Origin: Anthracocystis setariae
Lineage: Eukaryota > Basidiomycota > Ustilaginomycetes > Ustilaginales > Ustilaginaceae
DNA length: 64,000 nt
Assembly: GCA_928724745.1 (NCBI GenBank)
Contig: CAKMXJ010000004.1
Span: 558,001 to 622,000 of the forward strand
Direction of reading: 5' to 3'
In this document: one piece after another, positions 50,612-60,471 of the stretch
Numbering within the stretch: position 1 is the first letter of the stretch
Layout of the letters: every line of letters starts with the position of its first letter
The notes under the pieces: generated by a model
What the model saw: the letters and a program-made list of their open reading frames with translations, nothing else
What the model was told of the DNA's origin: nothing
The model's database searches: none
Program-made: the position numbers and the translations under genes

Positions 50612-52114
50612 ATGGCATTCACATTCGGCACTCCCGCGGCCTCGACTACTCAGCCTGCCGCTGGTACAAGCGGTTCGGCCGGCTTCTCCTTCGGGCAAAC
50701 ACCAGCACAGCAACAACAGAATAAGCCAGCTGGCTTCTCCTTCGGTACTCCAGCATCGCAACCACCGGCAGCAGCAACGACAGCGTCCACCGCTCCCGCA
50801 ACCGGAGGTCTCTTTGGCGGATTCGGCTCCCAACCGGCTGCAGCTGGCTCCACTGCTGCCACTTCTGCCTCGCAAGCTCCCGCTGCATCTACAGGTGGTC
50901 TCTTCTCCTTTGGTGCCAAGCCTTTCACCACATCCCAGCCACAGCAGCCTGCCCTGGGATCCACTTCGACGTTCGGCTCTTCCACGGGCGGTCCCTTCGG
51001 TTCCACCAATCCCAGCAACCAGACTGGCTCGGCAGGCACAGGCTTTTCCTTCGGTGCTCCTTCAACCGTCCAGCAACCTCAACAAACCCAGCAGCCGTCC
51101 GGTGCAACTACTTCGCTGTTTGGCGCACCCGCTTCTTCCTTTGGCGCCTCGTCAAGCGCGCAACAACCTGTCGCACAAACCTCGTTCACCTCGCAACAAA
51201 CCCAACAAACCCCCGCACAGCCAGACAAGAAACTCGGTCCCCCGCTTTCAGCCAAGCTCGAGCAGATCCGTGCAGCCTGGGACACCAACAATGCCGCTGG
51301 CTGTCGCTTCGCCTACTACTTCTATAACAACGCTGGCAATGCGCAGAACCTCAAGCTGATCCAAGGCAGGAGACCAGATGCCGTTGGCCCGATGCACGAC
51401 CAGCTCTGGGCTGCAGCTGTCAGGGAAAATCCCGATCCGAACCGACTATACCCCGTTCTTGCACTCGGCTTCAACGACTTGAAGAAGAGAATCGAAAGTC
51501 AGGCCAAGGAAGCTCAGAGGCAGCGAGCATTGCTGTCAAATCTGGTCACAAGGCTATCGGCGTTGGAACAGAAGCATTCCCTCTCCAACTCGGTCAGGGC
51601 ACAGGCTGCCCAGAACAGGCAAGCCCAACTACACCACAAGTTGATCGGTCTTGTTGCCAAGTCTCAACTCCTCATCCCTGCGCTGAGGGGCAAGAGCATT
51701 GGGCCGGAAGAAGAAAGGCTGATCGCGATCCTCGAAGCATGCGAGGTGGAGATCACGGGTTCAACCAATGCCCTCGCCTCTCGGGCCGCCTCATCCACGG
51801 CCGCCGGCAACGGAGCCTCAGGTGCAGCGATTCATCCCGCTAACCATGTCAGACTGCGCGCAAAGATCAACGAGCTCTGGGCTCAACTGGGTGTCATTAG
51901 GGCAAAGAGGGAGATGATGGCAAGGGAGGGACGAAGCGCAACAACAGAGTGGGCGGTTGTGGATCAGAGTGGACTCGAAAACGTCACAAAGATTCTAGCG
52001 CAACAGCAACAGGGCTTGAATCATCTGTGCACCACGTTGGAGAACGATACAAAAACGATGGAGACGATCACGAATGGCCTGAGTGGGGTCAAGCTTGTAG
52101 GTGTTTCAAGATGA
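50612..52114 (+). CDS. NUP57: FG nucleoporin Nup54/Nup57
   Basis: This is a channel nucleoporin of the Nsp1-Nup57-Nup49 (vertebrate Nup62-Nup54-Nup58) subcomplex. In the 500-residue protein, residues 1-205 are FG and GLFG-like repeats (FSFGQTPAQ, FSFGTPA, GGLFGGFG, LFSFGAKP). The structured part starts near 215 (KLEQIRAAWDTNNAAGCRFA, YYFYNNAG) and includes LWAAAVRENPDPNRLYPVLA, FNDLKKRIESQAKEAQ and the Nup54 coiled coil to about 480. The ATG at 50612 starts MAFTFGTPA, the usual opening for this family. It is intronless. Confidence 0.93.
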   Translation: MAFTFGTPAASTTQPAAGTSGSAGFSFGQTPAQQQQNKPAGFSFGTPASQPPAAATTASTAPATGGLFGGFGSQPAAAGSTAATSASQAPAASTGGLFSFGAKPFTTSQPQQPALGSTSTFGSSTGGPFGSTNPSNQTGSAGTGFSFGAPSTVQQPQQTQQPSGATTSLFGAPASSFGASSSAQQPVAQTSFTSQQTQQTPAQPDKKLGPPLSAKLEQIRAAWDTNNAAGCRFAYYFYNNAGNAQNLKLIQGRRPDAVGPMHDQLWAAAVRENPDPNRLYPVLALGFNDLKKRIESQAKEAQRQRALLSNLVTRLSALEQKHSLSNSVRAQAAQNRQAQLHHKLIGLVAKSQLLIPALRGKSIGPEEERLIAILEACEVEITGSTNALASRAASSTAAGNGASGAAIHPANHVRLRAKINELWAQLGVIRAKREMMAREGRSATTEWAVVDQSGLENVTKILAQQQQGLNHLCTTLENDTKTMETITNGLSGVKLVGVSR

Positions 52115-52324
52115 TCTGCCTCACGCTTTACTCATGGCTTCACTTGGAAGCTGAGCATGGACACGATTCTGCCATTTATCATGCTAACTCGATGCAATTT
52201 CAATGCGGTTACCATACTGCAGATCAAAGGCTGCCCTAAGCAAGTAACGACGTGGCCTGTTGTTGAGATATTTGCTCTGCTCCACCTCTACGATCGCAGG
52301 ATGGATCGTCTATCCTACGTCTGA

Positions 52325-53614
52325 TCAGAAAGGCGAAAAGCCGGTGAAGGCTACTGGTCCAACATCCTTCACGACCTTGACCTTCTGCAATGATCCCGTC
52401 TTGACATCTCTCTTGAGGATGACGATGTTCTCGTCCGTCTGGTGCCCTACTGCCAACCATTTCGCTTCATCGTCTTTACCGCTGTCCGAACTAATACTGA
52501 AATGCCTTGGCATCCTACCGCCGCTGGCGACCCACTCCTGGAAACTGATCTTGCCCGTCTGCGTATCCCTCTTGAACACGGAAATGTGGTCCTCGACCTC
52601 ATCCCCGCGATCAGAGACGTAGACGAAGTCGCCTACAGGAACCACTGCGATCTCCGCCGTGGTTCGGTTGGTGGGCAAAATGCCGGGTCCACTAAGCGGC
52701 ACTCCGGGCGGCGACGCAAGAATGGGCTCCTGAATCAAATCAAGTTTGCCCGTCTCTTCGTCGGCCGAAAACGCACTGACAGTGTTGTCGAGCTCCGAAG
52801 CCAGATAGGCAAAGACCCTGTGGCTCTGAGGATCACGGTAGAACGTGATGTGTCTCGGACCGGAACCGACCTTGACATCGGTACTGTCGGTGAATTCGAC
52901 ATTTCCATCTTGAATGCGCAGATGGTGAATCTGATCCGCGCCAAGATCGCACACATACACCCACTTTCCGTTCGGAGAGATGGCAACTTGATGAGCATAC
53001 GAGTGGTCTTGCCTGTCCGCCACAGGTCCGATCTTCGGCTGGTTTGCTGGTCGGTGGAATTGGAACACCTTGTCGGGCTCGCTTGAGAGTGTCCCATCCT
53101 TGTCGTTGACTTTGAGCACCGCGGCGGAACCGGAGTTGTAGTTCGCTACGAAGAGCAAGCCCTCGCTGGCACCGTGTCCGAGCAGGCAACTGACGGGTCC
53201 ATCACCGCCACTGGAGCTACCGTTGGTTCGAGCAGCCTCATCCTTGCCTGTGTGGACGATCTGCTTCGAGGATGGGTCGTAGGTATGCGAGAATATCCGG
53301 CCCGGGGCGCCCTCGTCGACAGAGTACAAGTCGCTCACGGAATAGACCGAAGCGTTTTGCTTTTGTGTGCGCTTCTGAGAGTAGGCGATCCAAGAAGGGC
53401 CTGTCCCTGAAGAGTTGGGCTTGATTCCGTCTGAGATTTGAGCAATTTCACCGTCTTGAACGTCTACCGAGTAGGGGATGATGGTTCCGCTGTAACCAGC
53501 TGCAAACAGCACCATTTTGCGTTCCGCCTGGTCCTGGTGTGGAAGAGCAACTGCACCCTCACCAGCACACAGTAGTAGCGTTAAGAGGCCGAAAAGACAT
53601 GATCTGATCAGCAT
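52325..53614 (-). CDS. Secreted lactonase-like seven-bladed beta-propeller
   Basis: This 429-residue protein has a signal peptide (MLIRSCLFGLLTLLLCAGEG, cleavage probably near ALPHQD). The mature part is a seven-bladed propeller of the 6-phosphogluconolactonase (YbhE) / carboxy-muconate cyclase family. Visible motifs are LFAAGYSGTIIPYSVD, GLLFVANYNSGSAAVLKVND, HQVAISPNGKWVYVCDLGAD, RHITFYRDPQSHRVFAYLAS, DFVYVSDRGD and PRHFSISSDSGKD. Secretion argues against the cytosolic pentose-phosphate role, so the substrate is open. The open frame upstream begins with TTG; the ATG at 53614 starts the signal peptide. A TATA-like element lies about 75 bp upstream. Confidence 0.85.
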   Translation of the reverse strand: MLIRSCLFGLLTLLLCAGEGAVALPHQDQAERKMVLFAAGYSGTIIPYSVDVQDGEIAQISDGIKPNSSGTGPSWIAYSQKRTQKQNASVYSVSDLYSVDEGAPGRIFSHTYDPSSKQIVHTGKDEAARTNGSSSGGDGPVSCLLGHGASEGLLFVANYNSGSAAVLKVNDKDGTLSSEPDKVFQFHRPANQPKIGPVADRQDHSYAHQVAISPNGKWVYVCDLGADQIHHLRIQDGNVEFTDSTDVKVGSGPRHITFYRDPQSHRVFAYLASELDNTVSAFSADEETGKLDLIQEPILASPPGVPLSGPGILPTNRTTAEIAVVPVGDFVYVSDRGDEVEDHISVFKRDTQTGKISFQEWVASGGRMPRHFSISSDSGKDDEAKWLAVGHQTDENIVILKRDVKTGSLQKVKVVKDVGPVAFTGFSPF

Positions 53615-53688
53615 GTTGTCCGCTGCCACAATGGTGGTGAGCTCAAACCATGGGAGGAGGACAACCCCCAAAAGGACTCACCTTGTTC

Positions 53689-53694
53689 TATATA
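53689..53694 (-). promoter_or_regulatory. TATA-like element of the lactonase gene
   Basis: TATATA lies 75 bp upstream of the start codon on the minus strand. Confidence 0.4.
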
Positions 53695-53818
53695 CTTTCA
53701 AGCTAATCCTGCTGCAGGGCAAAGATCAGAGTAAGCGGAAGCCGAGGACAGTGTGGCTGGCTGACTTGGACGAGCTGAATGCAGGATGCATGTATCGGAA
53801 GGGGCTTGGGAGGAAAAG

Positions 53819-53840
53819 TGTGTGTTTGTGTGTGTGTGTG
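53819..53840. repeat. TG dinucleotide repeat
   Basis: A TG run with one T interruption in non-coding sequence. Confidence 0.8.
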
Positions 53841-54346
53841 AACAAACTTCGTATTTTGTATGAGTGTGGGGTCGAAGCAAGGCAAGCCTTCCGGTCCCAG
53901 TGGGGGGAGTTGAGGGGCCCGAGCGTTTTCGGCGAATTTCCCATTTCAAGCATCGTAAGCCCCAACCTGCAGCGTACAGCCATTACGCCGACACTGCCTA
54001 CCTCAACTCCCTGCGTTTTCGGAACCTGCCAAAGTGTGTGACTTTGTCGGAATGGTCTGCGCCAGCAATCCCACGCTCGCGGCATTCGCGAGGAAACTAC
54101 TGCAGCTCGAGGCAGCATTTACCCTCTGAGGGATGGTTTGGCATGAACTCGCCAAGCAAATCAGTTGCAAAGCACGACATCGAGCAGGTGACTCCATGAC
54201 TATACAGTACAGTATGCAAGCGTTCTATGACTTTATATAGTCATTGCTGTCGATTATTTTAGTACATGAGATAGGTTCGAAGGTGCAGCGCAAGGAGATG
54301 AGGTTCTCGCGGTAAGCCATCTCCACCCCGAGTCACCCGATCATTT

Positions 54347-56464
54347 CTAGAACTTCCTCAAAGCCTCAAGCGCCTTGAGCCATCGGGGCTTCATCTCCTC
54401 CCTGTTCTGCCTGGCTTCTATATCGAAGCTGACCAGTGTCCTCCAGGCCCTCTTGCCTTCCGATCTTTTGCCAACACTGGTGTTAATCAAGGATCCATCG
54501 ACGGAATGCCCACCCTCGCTAATGCTGGCCATCCTCTTCCTGCTGCCGAGGACTTCGGGAATGCCTTCTAGCAGGTACCGTCTGTTGGCGTGAGCGTTCA
54601 GCGACAGCCTCTGCACATGAGGCGAGGTCCAATAAATGAATTTACCTAATCCTGATTTGCGATCAGGATGCTCCACTTCGGCGATACGATTTTCGCGCCA
54701 TTTCAACCACTGGAATGGATGCGGCTCGGTGGGGTTTTTGCGAAAGTGTGTATCGAGCTCGTCGAAGCGTTTCTTCGTGGCAGTTGTCATAAACTGCGTA
54801 TGGGCATCGGTAGGCGATGTTCGCCTCTGGTAAGCCTCCCTTTCTTCCCTTTCCGAATGAATCCACTCGACCTGCCGGATAAGCTCGAGACTACGCTCCT
54901 CTACTGCCTTTTTGATTTGTTGCTCTGCACTCAGCTTCTCCTCGAGCCTCGACCTCACATCCTCCCGGAAAATCTCGTCACGCTTCTTGGTTCGGCGATC
55001 GAATTCCACTTCCCATTTAGGACGTGATGCTTTAGCTTTGCTGGCGCTCCCTTGGCCGCGCTCGTTTTTCGCCTCGTCCTCGTCCTCGTCCTCGTCCTCC
55101 TCCTCCTCCTCAGGATCCTGCTTCTCTCGCAGGGATCGCTGTTTCTCCCTCTCGCTTTCGAAATAATCGTTGAAACCAGATTTGATCGGTGCGCGTGGGT
55201 AGAGATCCATGATGTCAACCGAGAGGGGGGTTTTCTCGTAGAATGAAGTTTGCCAATCACCGTCTGGTTCCTTGAAGCAGACATACGACCCACTCGGGTC
55301 CCAAGCACCTAGAACCGTCGTGAGCCTGCACCACTCTTCCTGGATCTTATAGCTGAATTTAGCCATGTGCAGCGGCATGAGGATAGGATACGCGGCAAAC
55401 ATGTCGAGCTTTAGCGTGTCAGGCTCGAAGCGAATGGGAGGACTCGGCGTTTGCTCTCCGTCCTTGTCGACTGGCTGGATCGTCCGCCCCATTCCATGCG
55501 CATCGGTTGTTGGCAGCTTGATGCGTGCTGCGAGATCTGGAGTGACGGTGACGTCTTGGAGTTCTAGCTCCTCGCGAAGCAGTTCAGGAAGAAAGAGCGG
55601 CGACACGGTAAATGGCAAGGGTTCTGGGATACCTCCTTTGATTTCGACTTCAGAGTCACCCTTGGCCTTCCTCTCCCGATGCGATTTGTATGGCTCGTAA
55701 TCCAGCATGGCGAGGTTCATCCAGAACGGCCTCTCTTCGGTGCTTGCGAAGTAGCTTGGATCCTTCTCTCGTTCTTCTGGTGGCATCGCATCGTGAGGAG
55801 GAGGGGGACACATCGGCATCGTATCCATTGGCTTCCACGTGTGACCCGGAAAACGCGATTGAGTTGTGACGAAGCTGGCTTCGGCTCTACCATCGTTTCC
55901 AGTGCACTTGATCTCGAACGAAGCGTCGACGACCCAAATGGGAAGATACACAGCAGTCATGTTCGTCAGCTTGACAACGGGTTCGGACTCGATCGTGGCG
56001 CCAATGAATGAGAGTAGCCGTTGCTTGAGCGTGGGTTCGGCCACCATTCGTGACTGGACTACCTGGGTCGCCAGTTCCGTCAAGTGTTCCGTGGCAGCCT
56101 TGGTAGAAACTCTAAAAGGTACGACCTCTACCTTGGCTTCAAACTGCCCTGGTGTGCCTGAATTGGTGTCTGCAGATAGTTGAGGTGTAGTAGGTGCTGC
56201 TCTGACCGGTCTGGAAGCCGTGGACTCTTTTGCTGCACGGCTGCGTGATGATGATTTTGCGTCGGTGGCTGCTCTGGAAGGGCTAGATGAACTTGGCGAG
56301 GCACGAAACGCTGCCAGTGAACCCATGACGGAAGTCTCGCGATAGGCAAGTGGTTGCGAAGTATGCAGGCAGCGGATCCTTAGGGCCGAAGTTGTCGCAA
56401 TTGGAGTCATCTTGGTGGATCGCAGCGCTGCTGAGCCAGCTCGCAAAAGCTTGGTGCCGCTCAT
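54347..56464 (-). CDS. Orphan mitochondrial protein
   Basis: This 705-residue protein is of no family I recognise. The N-terminus is rich in Arg, Ser, Ala and Leu with no acidic residue (MSGTKLLRAGSAALRSTK, RIRCLHTSQPLAYRE), a typical mitochondrial presequence with a likely cleavage near HTSQPLAY. A Ser/Ala-rich linker follows. Ordered blocks include VVPFRVSTKAATEHLTELAT, LKQRLLSFIGATIESEP, TAVYLPIWVVDASFEIKC, then PILMPLHMAKFSYKIQEEWC. A poly-acidic stretch (EEEEEDEDEDEDE) sits at about 485-500 in a charged coiled coil. The first in-frame ATG is at 56464. It shares a 347-bp divergent spacer with HEM13. Confidence 0.68.
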   Translation of the reverse strand: MSGTKLLRAGSAALRSTKMTPIATTSALRIRCLHTSQPLAYRETSVMGSLAAFRASPSSSSPSRAATDAKSSSRSRAAKESTASRPVRAAPTTPQLSADTNSGTPGQFEAKVEVVPFRVSTKAATEHLTELATQVVQSRMVAEPTLKQRLLSFIGATIESEPVVKLTNMTAVYLPIWVVDASFEIKCTGNDGRAEASFVTTQSRFPGHTWKPMDTMPMCPPPPHDAMPPEEREKDPSYFASTEERPFWMNLAMLDYEPYKSHRERKAKGDSEVEIKGGIPEPLPFTVSPLFLPELLREELELQDVTVTPDLAARIKLPTTDAHGMGRTIQPVDKDGEQTPSPPIRFEPDTLKLDMFAAYPILMPLHMAKFSYKIQEEWCRLTTVLGAWDPSGSYVCFKEPDGDWQTSFYEKTPLSVDIMDLYPRAPIKSGFNDYFESEREKQRSLREKQDPEEEEEDEDEDEDEAKNERGQGSASKAKASRPKWEVEFDRRTKKRDEIFREDVRSRLEEKLSAEQQIKKAVEERSLELIRQVEWIHSEREEREAYQRRTSPTDAHTQFMTTATKKRFDELDTHFRKNPTEPHPFQWLKWRENRIAEVEHPDRKSGLGKFIYWTSPHVQRLSLNAHANRRYLLEGIPEVLGSRKRMASISEGGHSVDGSLINTSVGKRSEGKRAWRTLVSFDIEARQNREEMKPRWLKALEALRKF

Positions 56465-56811
56465 TCTGGCAGCAGAATGAACGGTTGCTCTTATTGTGAC
56501 CGTATGGTGTGCGGAGCGCTGATGCGAGCTACTCGTCAAGCTGATTAGGTTGATGCGTTAACGGCAAGGATTCAAACCTTCGTTGGATCACCAAAAAGTG
56601 CGTTGGAATAACTCCATCGTTTTTTTTTTTTTTTTTTTTGGGGGTCCCATGCTTGTCCCAGCACGGATCATCCGGAACAGGGTTGGCTGAGACCGGCGCA
56701 TCGAGCTCAATTTCTAGTGCTGCTACCCCTCCTTTCAAACCTTCAATTCGTCATCACTTGTTCTCTCATCCTATACCCAAAACATCCGCGCATCGCCTTG
56801 CTGAGCACAGC
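56465..56811. promoter_or_regulatory. Bidirectional promoter with T20 tract
   Basis: This is the divergent spacer between the orphan mitochondrial gene and HEM13. A run of 20 T residues (56620-56639) lies in its middle, likely a nucleosome-depleted poly(dA:dT) element. Confidence 0.6.
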
Positions 56812-58341
56812 ATGTTGTCTCGCTCTGTTCACTTGGCAGTGACCAGGCAATCGTCAGCCGCTGGTCGACAGTTCATTCGACATGCTTCATCGTCTCAAGC
56901 GAAAGTGCCTCTGAGGACCGGACTGAGGAGCAATCTTACTGCCATCGGATCTTCCGCCATAGCCATCGTTGGAGGCTTGGCATTTTATGCTGCCTTGTCT
57001 TCTGCGTCATCGTCTCCATTGGAATGTGAAACTGCAAGGCCGACTCCTGCTTCAGCAGTCAAGGGCGGCAATCAATCGGACCTTCCCGAAATCTCGCACC
57101 TCGATCCCAAGCTGCTGACCGATACATCTGCACCCATGCGCAAGAGGATGGAAACCTACATCAAGCTGCTTCAGTACAATATCGTCTCGGCACTATCACA
57201 GGAAGAGCCCAAGGCCAGGTTCCTCATCGACAGCTGGTTGCGCAAGGAAGGTGGAGAAGGCATCTCGTGCGTGCTTCAGGACGGGTCGACCTTTGAGAAG
57301 GCCGGTGTCAACATCTCTGTTGTGCACGGTATGCTTCCTCCAGCCGCTGTCAAGCAGATGAGCGCTGACCATGCCGGACTTATGGACAAGACTGGGTACA
57401 AGCTGGAAGGCAAGGACGCTGATGTCAAAGGACTGCCCTTCTACGCGGCTGGACTCAGCTTAGTTGTTCACCCCAAGAATCCTTTCGCTCCGACGGTGCA
57501 CTTCAACTATCGCTACTTCGAGCTCACCCATCCCGAGAAACTGGCAGATGGCTCACCTAACCCGCGTCATCCCAAGAACCGAACGGATGGCAAGCACGAT
57601 GACGAGCCCATCGCGTGGTGGTTTGGGGGCGGAACCGACTTGACACCCATCTACCTCTTCGACGAGGACGCCAAGCACTTTCACGAAACGCTCAAATCGG
57701 CAGCTGACCAGCACGATCCATCGTTCTACCCGACGTGGAAGAAATGGTGCGACAAATACTTCTGGATCCCGCATCGTGGCGAGGCACGTGGTGTAGGCGG
57801 AATCTTCTTCGACGACCTCACTCTACCGCAGTGGGCCTCTAGCAACTCGACCAAAGCCTACATCCCTCTCTCTGACGGCACCAAGCCCACACCAAGCCGT
57901 CCACTCGTTCCATCCATCTCGTCCACCAAACAGCACAACCAAGACACGCTCTTCGCCACCGTCCGCTCCCTGGGCGATGCCTTCCTCCCCGCCTACCTCC
58001 CGCTCGTGCAGAAACGCAAAGCAACGCCGTTCACCCCGGCCCACGAACGTTGGCAACAAATCCGTCGTGGTCGCTACGTCGAATTCAACCTGGTCTACGA
58101 TCGTGGCACCAAATTCGGCCTCCAGACTCCAGGCGCCAGGATCGAAAGCATCCTCATGAGCCTCCCGCTCAAGGCGAGATGGGAGTACATGGAGAAATAC
58201 AGCGGAGGTGGAGCACAAGGTCGAGACGGAAAGGCAACCGCGTCTGCCGATCAAGCAGCAGGAGCAGCAGCAGCCGCACCTGAAGGTGTCCAGGAGAAAC
58301 ACACCCAGGCCGCACTGAAACAGCCCAGAGATTGGGCCTGA
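56812..58341 (+). CDS. HEM13: Oxygen-dependent coproporphyrinogen III oxidase
   Basis: The enzyme converts coproporphyrinogen III to protoporphyrinogen IX in haem synthesis. The 509-residue protein has a mitochondrial-type N-terminus ([20 protein letters not shown]) and a hydrophobic segment ([18 protein letters not shown]), which suggests the intermembrane space. Catalytic-domain motifs in order are [46 protein letters not shown] and [20 protein letters not shown], then [19 protein letters not shown]. An insert of about 40 residues after [11 protein letters not shown] is unusual. The C-terminus is Ala-rich. The start is the ATG at 56812; the open frame upstream reads as leader. Yeast Hem13 is cytosolic and 328 residues, so the N-terminus here is clearly extended. 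Confidence 0.94.
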   Translation: MLSRSVHLAVTRQSSAAGRQFIRHASSSQAKVPLRTGLRSNLTAIGSSAIAIVGGLAFYAALSSASSSPLECETARPTPASAVKGGNQSDLPEISHLDPKLLTDTSAPMRKRMETYIKLLQYNIVSALSQEEPKARFLIDSWLRKEGGEGISCVLQDGSTFEKAGVNISVVHGMLPPAAVKQMSADHAGLMDKTGYKLEGKDADVKGLPFYAAGLSLVVHPKNPFAPTVHFNYRYFELTHPEKLADGSPNPRHPKNRTDGKHDDEPIAWWFGGGTDLTPIYLFDEDAKHFHETLKSAADQHDPSFYPTWKKWCDKYFWIPHRGEARGVGGIFFDDLTLPQWASSNSTKAYIPLSDGTKPTPSRPLVPSISSTKQHNQDTLFATVRSLGDAFLPAYLPLVQKRKATPFTPAHERWQQIRRGRYVEFNLVYDRGTKFGLQTPGARIESILMSLPLKARWEYMEKYSGGGAQGRDGKATASADQAAGAAAAAPEGVQEKHTQAALKQPRDWA

Positions 58342-58494
58342 GTTCCGTCCTGTCGCCCAAAACACCACTCTGACTAGATTCGGTAAATGACACCCGTCTC
58401 TATCTATTTCTAGTTTTAGGGATCCATAGCCCATCTAGAGTCGCAAGCGAGGTGAAGGAGAGTCTGCCATGAAGATGTCGAAATGTGCATGCGA

Positions 58495-60471
58495 TCAGCG
58501 CCGTTTTGGCACGCTTGGTGCCGAGATAGAACCCGGTGAGGATGGTGATGGAAGATTTTGGTTTCCTTCCGTAGCTTTGACATCGGCCACTGTGGTTGCG
58601 AGAGTCTCCTCTACAGCTGTTGATGCCGATGTGGCTGGTGGTAGCGTTTGTTGCTCTGACGGAGGTGCGATATTGCTCTGAGTGGAAACACTTCGCTTCA
58701 TTGGTTGACTACCGATGTTGGGACTTGATCCAGAAGGCGTCGTCACAGGGAAAGGCAAGGAAGTCGATGCACTGCTTCTGCCACCGATTGCTCCATACTG
58801 CGAGGCTAAACCTCGGCTCAGCGCGCTCTTCTGAGCATTGTTCGGGCCCAAACCCACAGTATGGACAGAGAACGACGGTGGCGGATTCGCCAGCAGTAGA
58901 TAATGGCCGGAGCTCAAGCCAGTTGGTCGATCCATACCGATCAGACTGAGTCTGGAGGTGCGCGTCCTAGCATCGGACGAAGTTGACAGCAGCCCAGCAC
59001 CGACAGCTTGATTCGAGACTGAGCGCGAGAAGCCCGATGAGCGACCAAACGAACCCGAGAGGCGAATGCTTGTGTTTTGTGGAGAGTTGGTGCGGGAGCG
59101 CGGCCGCCTGGCAGGGCTCGAGACTCGAGGACCTGTACCAGGAACACGTAGAGCGTCACTTGGCGGGGCTTCTGCCGGGAGAGCTTCAAGGAAGCCAATA
59201 TGCGAACGATCCCTGTTTGCTGGCTGTGAGCCGATCCTCCCTCGATCGCTATCATGTACCGAGGCTGCGAGCAAGGCTTGGCTCTCTGAGTCCTCGGGCT
59301 CTGAAACCTCATCGTCATCGGCAGCCGCAAGCTCGTCTTCCTCTGATCCATCCTCGAGCAAGCGCTGCTTGCCTCTTGCTTGTGCTTCGCCGCCTGACGC
59401 GTTCTGACGCCAGGTCAAGACAAAGACGCCAGCAAAAGTGGTGAGACAGCCGAAGAGAAAGTTGATCAACCGATGTGCGTCCATGTTCTCAAAGTCGCGA
59501 TAAAGGATGGCTGAACCAACGATGGCTGAGATGGTGAAGAAGACGAACTGAGTCGGGATGACTTCACGGCTGTCGAAGCGCTGCAGTGCCCTGTTGAGGT
59601 AAGTGATCTGAATAACAGCAGTGACTGCCAGAACCACGACAAGGCCATAGGTAATGGGGAATTTGAGCGCTTCGATCGGCTGCCCGCCGGAGATGAGTGA
59701 GGAGATGCCCTTGGTCGAAAGGACGGTGAAGCCGCCGAAGATAGCACAAGTGCCCACATCGATGAGGACCCATCGATCGCCGAAGAAGGTGTTGCTGAGA
59801 AAAGCCGTCAGCATGCCCATGGAGATCGAGATGGCGGTGTAGATGACGAATTCGAGTCGCTTGATGGCCTTGAGCAGCTGGTCGGGATTGAGTCGCACAT
59901 CGCTCTGCTTTGAACTGAAGACGACTGTCACTGCGCCTATGATGGCTAGCAGAATACCGCCGATGTCGGAAAGTCTGAACTTTTCGCCCAGAAGAATGGG
60001 TGAGATGATGACGTTGGAGAGAAGCGCCACTGCTCCGAGAGGTGCGACTAACGAGGCTGGAGCAAAGCCGTACGAGATGAAGTTGCCAGCCTCGCCGACC
60101 GTCATGAGCGCGAGACCGAGCCACCATAACTTGCTATGAAGAAACTCTGTATCCAATGCATTACCATTCTGTTCACCTTGAGGTTCGGGATCGCCTGAAT
60201 TGGTGTGATTGTTCTGCTTTGTGAAAGAGTCTTGTCGGGTGTTGGGTCGCGCTTGTCCATTTACTTGTCCGTTCTGTACTACGTGGTTGTTTGACTCGGG
60301 AGAGTTGTCCAAATGCTCGTCTTGGTGATTAAGCGATGTTGCCGTGCGTTCTTGATGATGTTTCTGCAACCTCGTATGGGCGAGTTTCTGAAAGTTGAGC
60401 GCTAGACTGATTGTCACGTTTCCGGCTACGGCCACGACGACGCCGATCCAGGTACGACCGATTGCCAACAT
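58495..60471 (-). CDS. NIPA-type magnesium transporter (DUF803)
   Basis: This 658-residue protein is of the NIPA family of Mg2+ transporters, members of the drug/metabolite transporter superfamily. TM1 is at the N-terminus (WIGVVVAVAGNVTISLALNF) and a polar loop of about 75 residues follows. The remaining eight or so TM segments lie at about 115-350: EAGNFISYGFAPASLVAPLG, LLSNVIISPILLGEKF, IGGILLAIIGAVTVVFSS, QFVFFTISAIVGSAILYRDF, INFLFGCLTTFAGVFVLTW. These motifs are typical of the family. The C-terminal 300 residues are Ser/Arg-rich and disordered. The start ATG at 60471 is clear. It converges with HEM13 across 153 bp. Confidence 0.9.
   Translation of the reverse strand: MLAIGRTWIGVVVAVAGNVTISLALNFQKLAHTRLQKHHQERTATSLNHQDEHLDNSPESNNHVVQNGQVNGQARPNTRQDSFTKQNNHTNSGDPEPQGEQNGNALDTEFLHSKLWWLGLALMTVGEAGNFISYGFAPASLVAPLGAVALLSNVIISPILLGEKFRLSDIGGILLAIIGAVTVVFSSKQSDVRLNPDQLLKAIKRLEFVIYTAISISMGMLTAFLSNTFFGDRWVLIDVGTCAIFGGFTVLSTKGISSLISGGQPIEALKFPITYGLVVVLAVTAVIQITYLNRALQRFDSREVIPTQFVFFTISAIVGSAILYRDFENMDAHRLINFLFGCLTTFAGVFVLTWRQNASGGEAQARGKQRLLEDGSEEDELAAADDDEVSEPEDSESQALLAASVHDSDRGRIGSQPANRDRSHIGFLEALPAEAPPSDALRVPGTGPRVSSPARRPRSRTNSPQNTSIRLSGSFGRSSGFSRSVSNQAVGAGLLSTSSDARTRTSRLSLIGMDRPTGLSSGHYLLLANPPPSFSVHTVGLGPNNAQKSALSRGLASQYGAIGGRSSASTSLPFPVTTPSGSSPNIGSQPMKRSVSTQSNIAPPSEQQTLPPATSASTAVEETLATTVADVKATEGNQNLPSPSSPGSISAPSVPKRR

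Larger units (their letters stand above)
53615..54346. other. Spacer lactonase/orphan mitochondrial gene, 0.7 kb
   Basis: It holds the lactonase promoter, a TG microsatellite (53819-53840), a TACAGTACAGTA motif (54203-54214) and the 3' flank of the next gene. I see no gene. Confidence 0.6.

Noticed and set aside
56560..56590. tRNA T-loop-like sequence (GGTTTGAATCC on the minus strand)
   Set aside because: No acceptor, D or anticodon stem can be fitted around it; the local pairing is only an AAGG/CCTT hairpin.
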